Assembly (NCBI GenBank): GCA_004552595.1
Contig: SFNX01000028.1
Coordinates: 1-43,548 of the forward strand
Source: Lachnospiraceae bacterium
GTDB lineage: Bacteria > Bacillota > Clostridia > Lachnospirales > Lachnospiraceae
Length of the DNA: 43,548 nucleotides
Reading direction: 5' to 3'
The first letter of the stretch is position 1; each line of letters opens with the position of its first letter. Below the pieces are notes generated by a model. It worked only from the letters and a program-made list of their open reading frames with translations. It made no database searches and was not told where the DNA came from. A program made the position numbers and the translations under genes. Shown here piece by piece: positions 7,707 to 19,372 of the stretch.

Positions 7707-10700
7707 AAAGGTTTTTACAAATGTCTTGTCTGATTGCGGGCAGCCTCGAGTTCTCGGACAAAATCGTCCATATTGAACCCAGGTTGTGCAACCATATGAA
7801 TATCCAAATGCTCGACATTGAAAGATTCGTCAGTTTCGGAGCGAGCTCGCCCAATTGCCACACATTGCGAGTCATGTCGGCAGGAACTACACCAGACTTG
7901 GACGGGAGTGCTGTAAGGGTACCCTGAGGGGTGATAATGCCCTCGAGCCCGTATCGCGCATCATCGTTCACCAAAGAAGGGCCGCCGGAAGCAGAAAGAG
8001 TACCGGTTGCATTGGATGAGACATCTTTTGTCCCATAATTATAAACTTTACCACCTTTAATGTAGTAAACTTTTCCTTGTTCTGCATTAAACAACCAACG
8101 GCCCTCATTAAGCTCAGAATTACTTAGGATATCTCCCGTGTTCGAAGTATAGCCCAACCCCTTTACGTTAGTCACGTGTTTCCACTTTTCTTTGTTTGTA
8201 TCATAGTAAAACAAGTAATCACGCCACTTCATGTTCCATCTCGCGTCACCGCTTGCTTCGGCTTCTTGAGAAAGAACCTCTTCTGTCCCAGTTAAGGTGT
8301 CTTGATATTTTTTCCATCTCCCTCGTACCGTACCGTCTACAAATTTTTTTGCAAGCTCTTGTTCGGTGAGTTGTTTCCCAATATTTTCAAAGACGGTCTC
8401 GCCTTTCTTTAACACTTCACCAACAACACCGGCCTCAGCAAGATATCCAGCCTTATCTGTTTCGTTAGACATATTCTGCAAAGCAGTCTCGTAAGCCCCC
8501 CGAGCACTATTAAACGCCTCAATATCCTCCGGCTTCAATTGTCCAAGCTGCTCTCGCTTTTGTTGGGCCGACAGTTCCGAATTACTCAAAATCTTGTAGC
8601 CTTCCGTTTCTCTGAGCGCTTTCGCTTTTTCCGCAAGGTTTTCTTTTTCTGCCTTCCTTCGAATCTCGTCTGCGTCATTTTGAGCATTGCCAACGGTATT
8701 GGTATCTACCTTGGGGTTTTCTCCCCAAAGCTTTGACCACTCTTGAATCATTAGGCGCGTGTCTGTAGTGTTTGTCGCCCACGTGGAAAGGAACTCTTCC
8801 GCTTTTTTGAAATTTTCGCTTTCAAGGAAGTCGTTCATCCAGTCCTTCTGAGCCTGTAATTCATCAATTAAGGTCTGAAGCTCGTTAATTCTTTTTTCGT
8901 TGTCCAAATCCTCAAGCTCTTTTTGGGCTTCTGCGATGGCCGCCGTATCGGCTTCAAAAACCCAACCGACGCCCTCTCTCCAGACTTTCTTCTTCTCATT
9001 TTGAGCATTTTCAAGCTTAATTTTTGCTTCAATAAGCTTGTTCTCATACTCCCTCTGAGAATTAATTTCTTGCAAAGCCTGTTTTTGTTCTTCGAGAGCA
9101 CTCTTTTCGCGATCTATTCTTTTTTCTATTTGAGACTGATAGGAGCCAAGCAAAATTTCTTTTTCGTATTTTGCTGTTGCCTCTTCAATTTTCTGATAAG
9201 CATTGGTTTGATGCTCAATCATTTTATCCCAAATGTCGGCCAGGGCTTTGTACTCTTCAGTATTTTCCTTCCCGGCTTGTTTTAGATCATACATCTCGCC
9301 TGCGATTTTTTTATAAGCGCTATCATATGATTTGACACCTTCGAGAATGCCTCCCAGAGAGGTTTTTTCATCAAAACCACCTACTCCCCAAATGTTCTCT
9401 TTTGTGAGAGCTTCCCACACACTGGTGTTGGACCGGTATTTTGATTTCGTTTTATCACCCAAAAGTTGGGCGGCCCCCCTAATTTGCGCAACATAGTCGA
9501 AATCTTCTCCCAACATTGCCGCTTCCCCAGTGTCGCCAGATACAATATCGTAAAGATCCTCGAGGTCCAAAGAACCTTCTGAGGATAGTTTTTGGAATCT
9601 GCTGACAAGGGCATCTGAAGCTTCTTTTAAGTCTTTGAACGAACTGTTGAGGTCCCCTAACGTGAAAGAACCAAAAGCATCGACCGACTCTTTAACCGTC
9701 TCTATGGAAACCCCTAAACCAGAAGCAAATTCCATTAACTTTTTGTCTCTAACTTCATCACTTAGGTTGTAGGTATTGCGGACGATGTCTTCGAGGGTGT
9801 ACACCTTACCAGCCATGAGATTTTGAACAGAGGCAACCTCGCTACTCTTCATTATCGACGTAATTTGTCGTAACAAATCACTAGAAACGAATGCTTCGCT
9901 CTCGTCAACCCCTTGCATCTTAGCGGCGACCTTCTTGGCTGCCCCCTCTATCCCAATCTTGGCCAACTGTTGAGTAGAGAGCTCTTCGATTCCCGATCTG
10001 TAATAAGCAGATTGCAAATCGTACTCTTGTTTCTTTCTTTCGTATTCAAGGCGTTCATCATAATTCATTCCATCATGAAGCTTCACGGTCATGGATGCTT
10101 CATAGGCTTCCTTTTGCGCCTCTATATTCGCCAGTCTGATAGCGTTGGCTAATTTTTCTCGATTTTCTCGATTTTCTTCGCTTTCGTTTGTCAAATAACT
10201 GTCTAAATGCTGATAGAGACTTTCAAACGATGAGGCCCCCAGACTGGTTAATAATTCCTCGTCTATTATGCCCTCTAAAGCCGTTCTAAACGCACCACCG
10301 CGATTGTCGGTATTGTCTCTAATTTCGGCCACGTATTCTTTAATAGATTTAATATCGGCCGAGGTAAACGATTCATACTTCGAATATGAAACTAGCTCAT
10401 CAATAGACTTTTGAGAAGACTTTAAAGCAGCCAGTTGCTTCGAGCCTTCTTCGGCTTGATCCTCTCTCTCAATCTTGTCTCTGTCTACCTGTTTTGCAAT
10501 CCAAGGAGCAATAAAGCTCCCAAGACCAGAACCTATCATGGCACCAATCGGTCCCGCAAGGGCACCGAGTGCGGTGGCGGCACCTGCGGCAGCGCCAGCG
10601 GCAGCTTTTGCCTCCGTTGTCCCCTCGGTGTTCATTCCCGTCGTGATACCCGAAACAAGTCCAGAGGCGGCGGCTCCTCCAAGATTCAACTTGGCTTTTT

Positions 10701-12097
10701 CCTTGGCCTCTCCAAGTTTCTCCTTGGCTTTTTCCTTGGCCTCTCCAAGATTCTCCTTGGCTTTTTCCTTGGCCTCCCACCATCCTGTTGTTCCAAACCC
10801 CGAGAGACCCCCCTTTCCCCCAGGGCCCATAATCCTCTTGCCAACTTCCCCTTCTTGTGGAGAAGGTTTTAAAGATGGGTCTTTGTCTCCTTCGACGGTT
10901 GGCGACGACTGGCTACCTGACTTTCCCGGGGTTTTGCCCGCAAGATTGTTCAGCTTCCCTGTCAAATTATCAGCAGCTTTAGCTGTCCCAGCAAAGGCGG
11001 TCTCAACCTTGCCGCCCGATTCGGTAATTTTTTCATCAACAAACCTTGATAAAGAACCAGACTTTCTAGTTGTTAATTTACCAGTAACCTCGTCCTTAAC
11101 CAGAGTGTTTTGCTCTTTCCAAAACGCCCTACTTTCTTTAATGTCGTCAGCAGAAGCGAATAATCCAACTCCTTTTGCCTTCCCACGACGCCCAAGGTTC
11201 GTTATCCAAGTCGGAACCTTATAAGCGTTGTAAGAAACCAGCATAGAAACAAATCCGTTTACCGCAGGAATTAAATGTTTAGTTATTATAACCGAAATGT
11301 CGGTAAAAAGTTTAACAATCCCAGATTCTTCAAGTCGTTGAGCCAATTCGGACCAGGCGTTACTTAGTCGATTTTGAGCGCTCTCAATGGTTTCCATATA
11401 AGACGCGTATTTTTTCTCTGCTGTTCCAGAGGACTTCTGAGAAACCTCTTCAAGTTCTTCTGCTCTATCAAGATTTTCCATCAATACGAGGAATTGTTCA
11501 CGCTGACGAACACCCGCCATCGCGGTCGCAATTGCGTTTTTAGAAACGTTATCAAGAGTTGCCCATTTGTCGCCGAGCTCGTCAAGAACTTCGCTAAAAC
11601 TCCTGAATTCTGTATTGGTAGAACGAATATTGATACCAATTTTCCCCAATACTTTTTCAATATCATTAAGATTCTCGAGATCTGTGTCAGAAGAAGACTC
11701 GAGATTCATTTTTGTGTAAGCGCCCGCTTTTACGTTGCCGTAACGGGACATAATTGTGCGAAGCGCCATTCCCACACTCGACGCATCGCGTTGGGTGGTT
11801 TCAATGATCGTTGTCGCATAAGCAATGGTTTCATCCAAAGAAACTCCCGCTAATTGTGCTGTCGTTGCGACGTTCTGCAACGCTGCCGCAATGCCCCCAG
11901 CACTGGCGGCCGCGTCCATATCTACTGCGGTAAGCTTGGAAACAACATCAACAGCGTCCGTAACCTCAAGCTTAAAGCCTTTGATCATTGAGGTCAAGTA
12001 TGTCGTTGCTTGACCGGCCTCAATCATCCCCAGCTTGCTCAAATATGTAGACGCCCTAATTAGCTCTCCTGCTTGCTCCGCTTCGTAACCTTGTCTA
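7699..12097 (-). CDS. Tail tape measure protein, 3' exon (TP901-type core and C-terminus)
   Basis: This is the second exon of the giant tape measure gene, joined across a group I intron to 12426-19297. The coding frame resumes at about 12096 with RQGYEAEQAGELIRASTYLSKLG, well before the first internal ATG. It carries the TP901-type tape measure core (LSKLGMIEAGQATTYLTS, AVDMDAAASAGG, TTQRDASSVGMALRTI). Then come linker, a Lys/Glu helical segment with three 11-residue repeats, a glycine/alanine hydrophobic stretch (AAAGAAAGAATALGALAGP) suited to membrane insertion, and long coiled coils. Near the end the frame reads normally to LAPKLTNLS. A shift of -1 at 7821-7823 would give a more family-like C-terminus (NVEHLDIHMVAQPGF...DFVRELEAARNQ). 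The in-frame tail SIWIFIWLHNLG looks out of frame. Whether the shift is a mutation, an assembly error or recoding is open. Confidence 0.9.
10679..10777 (-). repeat. Three tandem 33-bp repeats inside the tape measure gene
   Basis: Three near-identical 33-bp units (10679-10711, 10712-10744, 10745-10777) encode 11-residue helical repeats of the form EAKEKAKENLG. They sit just before the Gly/Ala hydrophobic segment. Being in-frame multiples of three, they can expand or contract without breaking the gene and would alter tail length slightly. They are visible directly as repeated ccttggc/ctccaag blocks. Confidence 0.9.
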
Positions 12098-12425
12098 TAT
12101 TTTGTGTTACTTTTGAATTTCGTTACTTTTCAAAAGATTAAGAAGCTTTCTTGCTTCAAAATTTTCTTTTATTTTCATAAAAGTTCAGACTATATCTTTG
12201 GTAAATAAAAGCTCCCTTTTATTCCCATCCCCCGCTTCCAGCCCACTTGGGTGTACATAATAGTCTTTGAACCTTCTCCTGTTCGGAGCTTGGCTGCTGA
12301 TTATCCAATTTGTATAATTTTTTAACCATCACACCTAAACTTATTTCATCTTTATGTTGTGGTTTATACAACTTTAGGAACTTCCAGCAATTCAAGGGAT
12401 TTATAGTGACCTAGACTTTTAGTTA
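12098..12425 (-). ncRNA. Group I intron (IA-like, no ORF) in the tape measure gene
   Basis: The 328-nt insertion separates ANEWL from RQGYEAEQ, two halves of a continuous tape measure motif. Conserved group I core elements are readable on the minus strand. Element R is GGTTCAAAGACTA (12261-12273) and element S is AAGATATAGTC (12188-12198), followed by TGAAC, so P7 forms from GACTA/TAGTC plus GTTCA/TGAAC. A P4-type pair is AATTGCTGG (12384-12392) with TCAGCAGCC (12292-12300). P1 pairs exon AGTGGCT with intron GGTCACT, ending in a U-G wobble. P10 pairs exon 2 TAGAC with GTCTA directly upstream of that strand. These pairings place the splice sites after 12426 and before 12097. The predicted last intron base is then A, not the usual G. 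The intron holds no open reading frame. Confidence 0.88.
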
Positions 12426-15400
12426 AGCCACTCGTTCGCCGCATTGGCAATCTGTATTGTCGTTGCCCCGAGCTCGTCGCCCAGTTTACGATATTCTGTA
12501 ATCAGGCCCGAAGTTTCTTCGCGGGTTTGCCCCGTAACAACTTGAATATTAAACGTAGCCTGATCAAGCTCTTTAGACAAGCTTATTACTCTTTGTAAAG
12601 TTTGCGTTATCTTGTTAAGAATACGATATACCCCATTGTAATCAAACATACGGGTAATCGTTGTCTTGACCCCGCTCCCAATCATGTCCAACCAATTGTT
12701 AGCCCCTTTGTTTTTACGCTTAACTTCTTCTCGATTAATCAAGCGTTGCGTAGCTAACTGTTGATCATAAGATTGCACTTCCGACTCTATTAAATCGGAG
12801 TTTTCAATCAATTCTTGTCGCTCTTTTATAAGAAGCTCGATTTTTTGTTTTTCCTGCTCAATCAGAATTTGTGTCGATTCTTGATAAGGTCCCATATGAC
12901 CCACCGTGGTACGACTTTGCTTGTCAAGCTCCAGCATTCTTTTTTCAGCTTTTGCAATCTGGTCATTATATTGCTTAAGCTTTTTCTTACTAGCTTCCCG
13001 TTCTTTTTCATTCTCGGTTATTAGGCCGAGATAGCCGAATTTAGAAGGGACAACCTCGTCGGCGTACTTTTCCTTTGCTTGTTTGTCCGCGCGATCTTGG
13101 TCCTCTAACGCCCATTCATATTCTTCCACCAGTTTTTGACGCGCGGCCTCTAGTCCGGAAATCTCCACGAGCAAATGGTTATAATAATCTGTTAGTTTTT
13201 GAACCAGGGGACTCTTTTCGCCCCTTTGATCCCGAATTTTTGTAATTTCGTCCCTAAGACTTAGCTCTTCTTTCTGCTTTGAAACAAGCTCTTTTGAAGC
13301 GTCTACGTACTCACTGGTTCCGTAGGCCTCGCCATGGGCTAATCTGTAGCTATCAAGAAATTTTTTCTTATCCCCTTCGGTTGTGTATGGGGTTTGAAGC
13401 TGAATATTCCCCTTGAATATTTTTTCCTCATCAGGAGTGAGTGTTTCTCCTGAAGCAATTTTGAGAAGGATATTCATAGGGGTTTCTGCCCCCAAAGTCC
13501 AAAGGAAAGACTTGCCCTCAGTATGCTGGATCAGATATGGATTTTTCACACCCTTGGCTGAGCCAATTTCTTTTAGATGGTCAAGCGTTATAGATTGTCC
13601 GTATGAGCTTTTGTATTCTTCAGCGATTTTTTGCAACTCGCCCAGATTATCAAGAGCCTTTCTGTCTCGAATTTTTTGCCGAAGTTCCTCTAAAAATTTA
13701 GTATAAACCACGGCCTGGATCATCTCTTTTATACCAACAGATTTTGCGTTTTTAAAGTCAATAATGTGAAGATATCCTTCCGCGTCTTTTTTAAGAGCAT
13801 CTATAATTCCACCAAAGGTCAAGTTGTTGCCGCCCTTGAAATTCGCAAAGGCTATTTCAGAACCCAGATCAACACTTCCTTCTCCGCCAATTTTTGCCAT
13901 CAACGCCGAGTTGGCGACTGCTGCCACCTCAGACAGCCCAAGGTATCCTCTGGTTTGTTCTTCGGTGTAACCTAGGGCTCGCAAACTGTTTTTCAGGTTT
14001 GCCGCAGCCTCTTCGTTTGCCCTTTCTTTCTCTTCTTTGGAGCTATTTTTCTTCTTTTCGATTTCATCAAGTGCGTGGGCATATGTCCCCTGCAAAGAGC
14101 CAACCAGGAGTCCTCGTTCTTTTTCAAATTCTTCAACGTTTTTGAACCCAAATTCTTTGGCCCGTTGTTCGCGATCCCAGTTCTCCCAACCGCCTTGTCC
14201 TAAGACTTCTTGCAATCTTTTGCGAATAAATTCTGAGGAAGATTCTTTAAATTTATTCCCCACAACCATATTCGCAAGGCTGGTAACAGCCATATATTTT
14301 TTCCCGAACCGATCGTTAAGATCCCCGCGGCCTTGCTTCATTAGCAAATCACGAATTTCGGTCAGTATAGAAACGATATCTTTCGCCCCTTCTCCGCCCG
14401 TGCCGTCATCCGAACCTTTCTCTTTGTTCACGAAAGATTCTACGGTCTTTAATAGTTTGGCCGCAGCAGTCAAAGGAAGATCAACGTCTGCCAACGCCTT
14501 AGATGGCCCAAATTCTTCCTGGAACCGCCCAGTGTAAAGCTTAGCCCTAGCCAAAAAATCTGGATTGTTTTTATTAAAATCCGTGATAATTTTGCCCATG
14601 GCCTTGGTTGAAAGTCCCCACTCAGAGAACCGCCCTTCCGCAAGAGCTTCTTTCAGCTTCTCTTGAAATTCTTTTTCGTCTCCAATATCTTTCCATTCCT
14701 TGCCTGGATAGACAATCTTGGCAATATTATTTAGTTCTTCTGTTTGTCCTTTGAACAAGTTTTCAAGAATATCCTTAGCACTTTCTTGGTTTGAAATGGG
14801 CATCAAAATATCAAGAGAGCGATCTAGGCTCAGCTTGCCCTCTTTGAAAATCCCCTCTTTGTCACCAATCTCTTCTATCGATAGAAGATCTCCGCGGCCA
14901 CTATATACTTGATCAATGACTTGCATTAATCTGTTGTCAAAATATTTTTGGAAAAGTTGGGCCTTTTGGTTCTCAGTCATATTAGGCAGGTTTTCACCGG
15001 CCACCGCTTTCATTTCTTCTATCGCGACATCCCACAATTTCTTTGCCGAAATAGCATCCTGTTCCATCTGCTCCAGCATTTGGAAAACCACCGAACCCTG
15101 TGCGTATTTAAGTGAAGCATCAGGGCTTGAACCGATAAGAGCTCCGGAACCATAACCCATTACGTCTAAATAATTCCGCGCTCCCTTTGCAAGGTTAGAC
15201 AAATATCCAGTCTTACTCTTAGAACGGTTTTGATATGCAAAGATCATCTGACGCTGCTCTTCGGTTGAAAAAGGAGTTTCTTTCGAATTAAACAAAACAG
15301 TAAATTCGCTGTCGTCCGGCTTAGCCTTTTTAATGTTTGCGCTCATGACTTCATAGTAATAATTATTAAAATCAGTGAGCTTCTTTATTGCGGTTTTTAA

Positions 15401-18400
15401 TTCTTCTTTCTGTTCCTTAGTATATGAACCGTTTTCTTCAGCGGTCCTCTGTATGTCTAACAAAACGGTTAGAAGTTTGTCGCCATCAAAGTCAGCTTGA
15501 ATCATCGCACCTAATCCAGTGCTTGTTTCGATAACATTGTCCCCTAGTTTTTTTTTACCAAAAACGTAATTTCCAAACTGCATGTTGACCATTTGGCTAT
15601 AGGGCTCTCGATTAATCAGGGCCTCAAGGCCATGGGTGAGGAGTGGGGGCACTTCTTTTGTACCACCATAAAACAGTTTGTGGGATTCTTCCCCTACGGT
15701 GAGGATACTTGTCACGAGCTCAATCGCGTCTTTTAGAGACGTTGGAATTATTCTATCTGGATTCCCTTCATCGAAAATTCCTTTTAACCTTGCTTCATCA
15801 CCGCCAAATTTTTGGAGATATGTCACAAGATTGTTTATAGTACCATCAACGGTGTTCCAACCCCCCATAGAACCAAGACCTTCCGCTACCATCGCCTCAA
15901 TTCGTCCCCTAGACACATAGACGCCCTTTTTCGCCATTTCTTTTGCTAACTCAGGGACCTCTTCCGCTGTGTCAAGTTTTGTAACGTTGATATTTTCGCC
16001 ATAGAAGCTAGTATCCAACAACTTTTTGCCAATATCCTTCTCCAGCCTTTTTCTATTTTCCTCTTTGTTTTCTAAGGCTTTTTGAAGAAAGTTTGCATTC
16101 AAAGCTCCCTTTGTGTTGTCGAATGCGAAAATTTCAGAAAGCATGGCCTCTGTTAAAAGATTTTTCTTTGCGGTAGCGTTATACCCCGCAGTAACACTGG
16201 CCAAAAGGGTCTCTATTTTATTATTGTACCCTCCGTACTGCTTGGTCGTAGGATTTAAATCGAGATAACGAAGATTTCCCATATCTTCGCCCAGGTCAAC
16301 CACAATTCTTGTTTTGTCTAGATCTTTGTCTTTAAGGATCTCCTCGAGCTTCCCCCATATCGTTGCTCCTCGATTCGTAACCTTTCCTACAGCATTCATA
16401 TCAGAGGTCTGAAGTCCCATGATATCTATTAAACGATTTTCGTTTACTTTCCCTTTGTAAAGGTCTCTGTTCCCCACAACAATAGTATCATCAGTTAAGG
16501 TCTTCAACAAATAATTTGGTTCGCCGCCCTTGCTTATCATTTCCTGTTGTCGCCCCAGGTGCGCTTGGTATCTGCGGTATGCCTTTTGTCGTTCCTCTAT
16601 GTCTTCGTCCGAGGCTCCGATGGCCCTCATCATCAGGACCTCTAGTTCTTCATCGGAGAAGTGCTCTAATTTAACACCGGCACGTCTAAACGAGCGAGCC
16701 AGATCATTAAACTCGAAATTGGTCGCCAATTTTGCATTACCAGAAGCAGCGTATTCAGTTTCACGAACACCAACTCGATCTATAAAACTGAGACCATAGG
16801 CCTTATCTCCCAGACGGAGAAGGCCTTCCTCATTGATAAACATACCCCTGTTATTGTCACTGTTTCGGCCACCCGCGGTTGCAAAAGCAAACAAAACCTG
16901 TCCCAAAATTTTACTTTTATCAAGGGACGAAGCTTTATCACCTGCTTTTTTGGTAATAAGCTCTTCTAATTTGCCAGGATTGTTAAAGATCTCTATGGCC
17001 AATTCAGCAAGGCCATCGACCATTCCGTTTTTTATTCTGTTTTCATCAATACCCTTCTTAATTTCTTCTTTGAATTGTTCAGGAGAGAAGGTATTAATTG
17101 CATCTCTAATAATTCCGGTAACGAAAGGTCCGAGATTGCGCCCCTTCGCATCGGTCTCCAAGGCGGAAATAGCTATCGCTCGAGCAGAAGCATTACGTTG
17201 AATACCCGTTAATTCAAGAATCCAATTGAGAAAGTCTTCGTCCATTCCTTGTGTAACGGCACGTAAATTAGTCCCCTCAGCATTGAGTTTGTTGCCGTAC
17301 CCAACCCGAACGAGTTCGTCACCTCTTAAGATATACATCCCATCACGAAGCTCTCCGGACACTTGCCCCCTCTCGAATGCTTCTCTCCCCGATCTTCGCA
17401 TAAGCTCAGCATAAATTTCTTTCTTGCTGACTTTTCCACTTTTCCCGGACTTGGCGTTTTTTTCAGAGAGCTCTTTTTGTATTTTCTTGTATTCCTCTTG
17501 AGTGACTTTAACAGCCACCCCCTCTCGAACAGAATTGAGCTGTTCCATTTCGTTTTCCAACATTAAAACGGTACCAAGGGGCATCCCTTCGAGCAGAGAC
17601 TTGTATCGGGCTTTCTTTTTCGAGTCAAGCTTGCTCTTTTCTAACGCTTGCATTACGCGGCCTACGTCGATTTGAACATTTTGAACCAATTTGTCCTGTC
17701 CGCCTTCTGCATATTTCAAAATATCGCGATTTTGAATTTTACGGGTTGACAAGAACATTTTGTCGGCAACCGCTTCTTTTAAGTAGACCCGAGAATGTTT
17801 CAGGTCTTCTTCACTCATTTGCTGCGTCTTTTCCAGCCATCTTCCATGTTTTTTGAAATACTCAACCGTTTCTTCTGCTAAACCTTTTTTTGAGCGTATC
17901 ATCTCAAGCTGGGAAGCTATTTCATCCATCGAATTGCCAATCGCTGCTTGAAACAACTGTTGTATTGCGTCGGTAATATCTCTCTCAGACGCTTTTGGGT
18001 GACGTTCCTTTTCCATTTGTTCCAATTCTTCCTGGAACATTTCGTAACGAATCGTGGCTTCATTCAGTTTTTTGTCAGCCTCTTGAGCTGGGTTAACTGT
18101 TAATTGACGATCGAACTGGGTTTTTACCCTGTATTCGGTTTTGGCATTTAGCTCACTAATTTTTTGGGATAACGACGGAATAGAGAAGATCTTATCTTCC
18201 GACAGTTTTTTGTTCATTCGGGCTTGAGCTACGCCTACTGGAACTATTTCTCCTTCGTAGTAAACCTGGTGAGAAGCCCGGTCGCGATACCCGCCCACCG
18301 CAAAGGTCATTTTGGGGAGTTGACTTTCGACATTTTTCCCCTTATTTGTAGTATTAAGGGCGGACGGATCGTAGACTATTACTTCAATCTCACCGCCGCG

Positions 18401-19297
18401 ACGACGCAGCTCATAGTCCACCCCTTGTTTTTTTAGGTTCTCAACGGTTGCTTTAAGTTGTGCTTCGACCTCTTTGTCTGCGTTCTTTATCTGACTTTGT
18501 TTTAGAATTTTATCAACGTCAGTAATTCTCCCTTTTATATTAGCAATCGCTTGATTCGTCGCTCGCCCCACATGTCCAATGTTTTGCGATGTAAAAGAGA
18601 TTTTCTGTTTTTGAGCATAATCAAAAAGTTCTCGGAAGGCGGCGTTAACCTTTGCTGAACCCGCACCTCCAGATGCTCTTATCTCATCAGCGCGTATTGT
18701 ATTTATGAGTTTTTGCAACTCTGCATCAAGCCTTTGGGCTTCCGGATCGCCTTTCTCTACTAATCGCTGCCATTTTTTATTGCCGGTTATAAGTGAGTAT
18801 AGCTCACGATAACCCGCGGCAACTCGGTTTTGCTCATTGGATTTCGCACTTCTTTTAGGGTCCCCCAAAGCTTCGGCCAATTTACCTATTTCTCTGTCTC
18901 CTAAGGCCCCCAACTGCTTTTTTAAAACAGGGACAATAGTTGACCGTAAGGCCTGCTGAAGGTCTCGATCAGTGAACTCCCCATTCTTTTTTGCATCTGC
19001 TGCCGTTGACGACACAGATTTCAAAGACTGTATGATGGTATTCATTGTCGCACTGTTAGCTTTGACAACGCCGTCGCTTACCAACTTAACAACCTCTCTT
19101 TGAGATGTAGTTAAACCATCTGTTAGTCTTTTAAGCTCTGCGGTCGTCCCCTTCCATCCTTGCTGGAGCATTTCTAGTATGTCAGCTACTCTTCCTATGT
19201 TTTCTGCTGACGCACTTGTATCTTCAGCGATAGACACCCACGCACTTTCGGCGGAATCGACCTTGTTAAGAATAGGATCAAAAAACATACTGTCCAT
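12426..19297 (-). CDS. Giant tape measure protein, 5' exon, with RNA polymerase-like and PD-(D/E)XK nuclease domains
   Basis: ATG at 19297 follows an AAGGAGGGA site; exon 1 encodes 2,290 complete codons and joins 12097-7699 for about 3,756 residues. Residues 1-250 are helical. Around 1200-1300 is an RNA polymerase beta'-like element: INREP (Arg1230), then ADFDGD with Asp1269, Asp1271 and Asp1273, the motif that holds the catalytic magnesium in double-psi beta-barrel polymerases. KSKTGYLSNL soon after resembles the trigger-loop-side GYL region. I could not confidently place the first (beta-like) barrel lysines. Around 1735-1900 is a RecB/Cas4-like nuclease signature: GTYAHALDE (His1741, Glu1745), GGIIDAL (Asp1833), DFKNAK (Asp1847, Lys1849) and QAVVYTKFL. 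Coiled coil follows, then the TP901-type core begins (ELDQATFNIQVVTGQT...ANEWL). The frame stops two codons into the intron, so splicing is needed. Confidence 0.88.
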
Positions 19298-19328
19298 AGT
19301 GTCCCTCCTTTGCCCACGAGTTGAGCAA

Positions 19329-19356
19329 AATATAATAAAAATTTCTTATTTGTCTA
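19329..19356 (-). promoter_or_regulatory. Possible sigma70-type promoter before the tape measure gene
   Basis: On the minus strand TAGACA (19351-19356) and TATATT (19329-19334) are separated by 16 bases, about 30 bases upstream of the tape measure start. The match is fair for -35 and -10 boxes, but AT-rich DNA gives chance matches easily. Confidence 0.3.
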
Positions 19357-19372
19357 ATGTTGTGTGAACTAT

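Noticed and set aside
7713..7823. Programmed -1 frameshift at the tape measure 3' end
   Set aside because: No X-XXY-YYZ slippery heptamer and both frames stop at nearly the same place; a lost base is simpler.
10475..11224. 249-residue plus-strand frame within the tape measure
   Set aside because: Its Pro/Ser/Ala-rich repeats are the antisense of the Lys/Glu repeats; no ribosome binding site.
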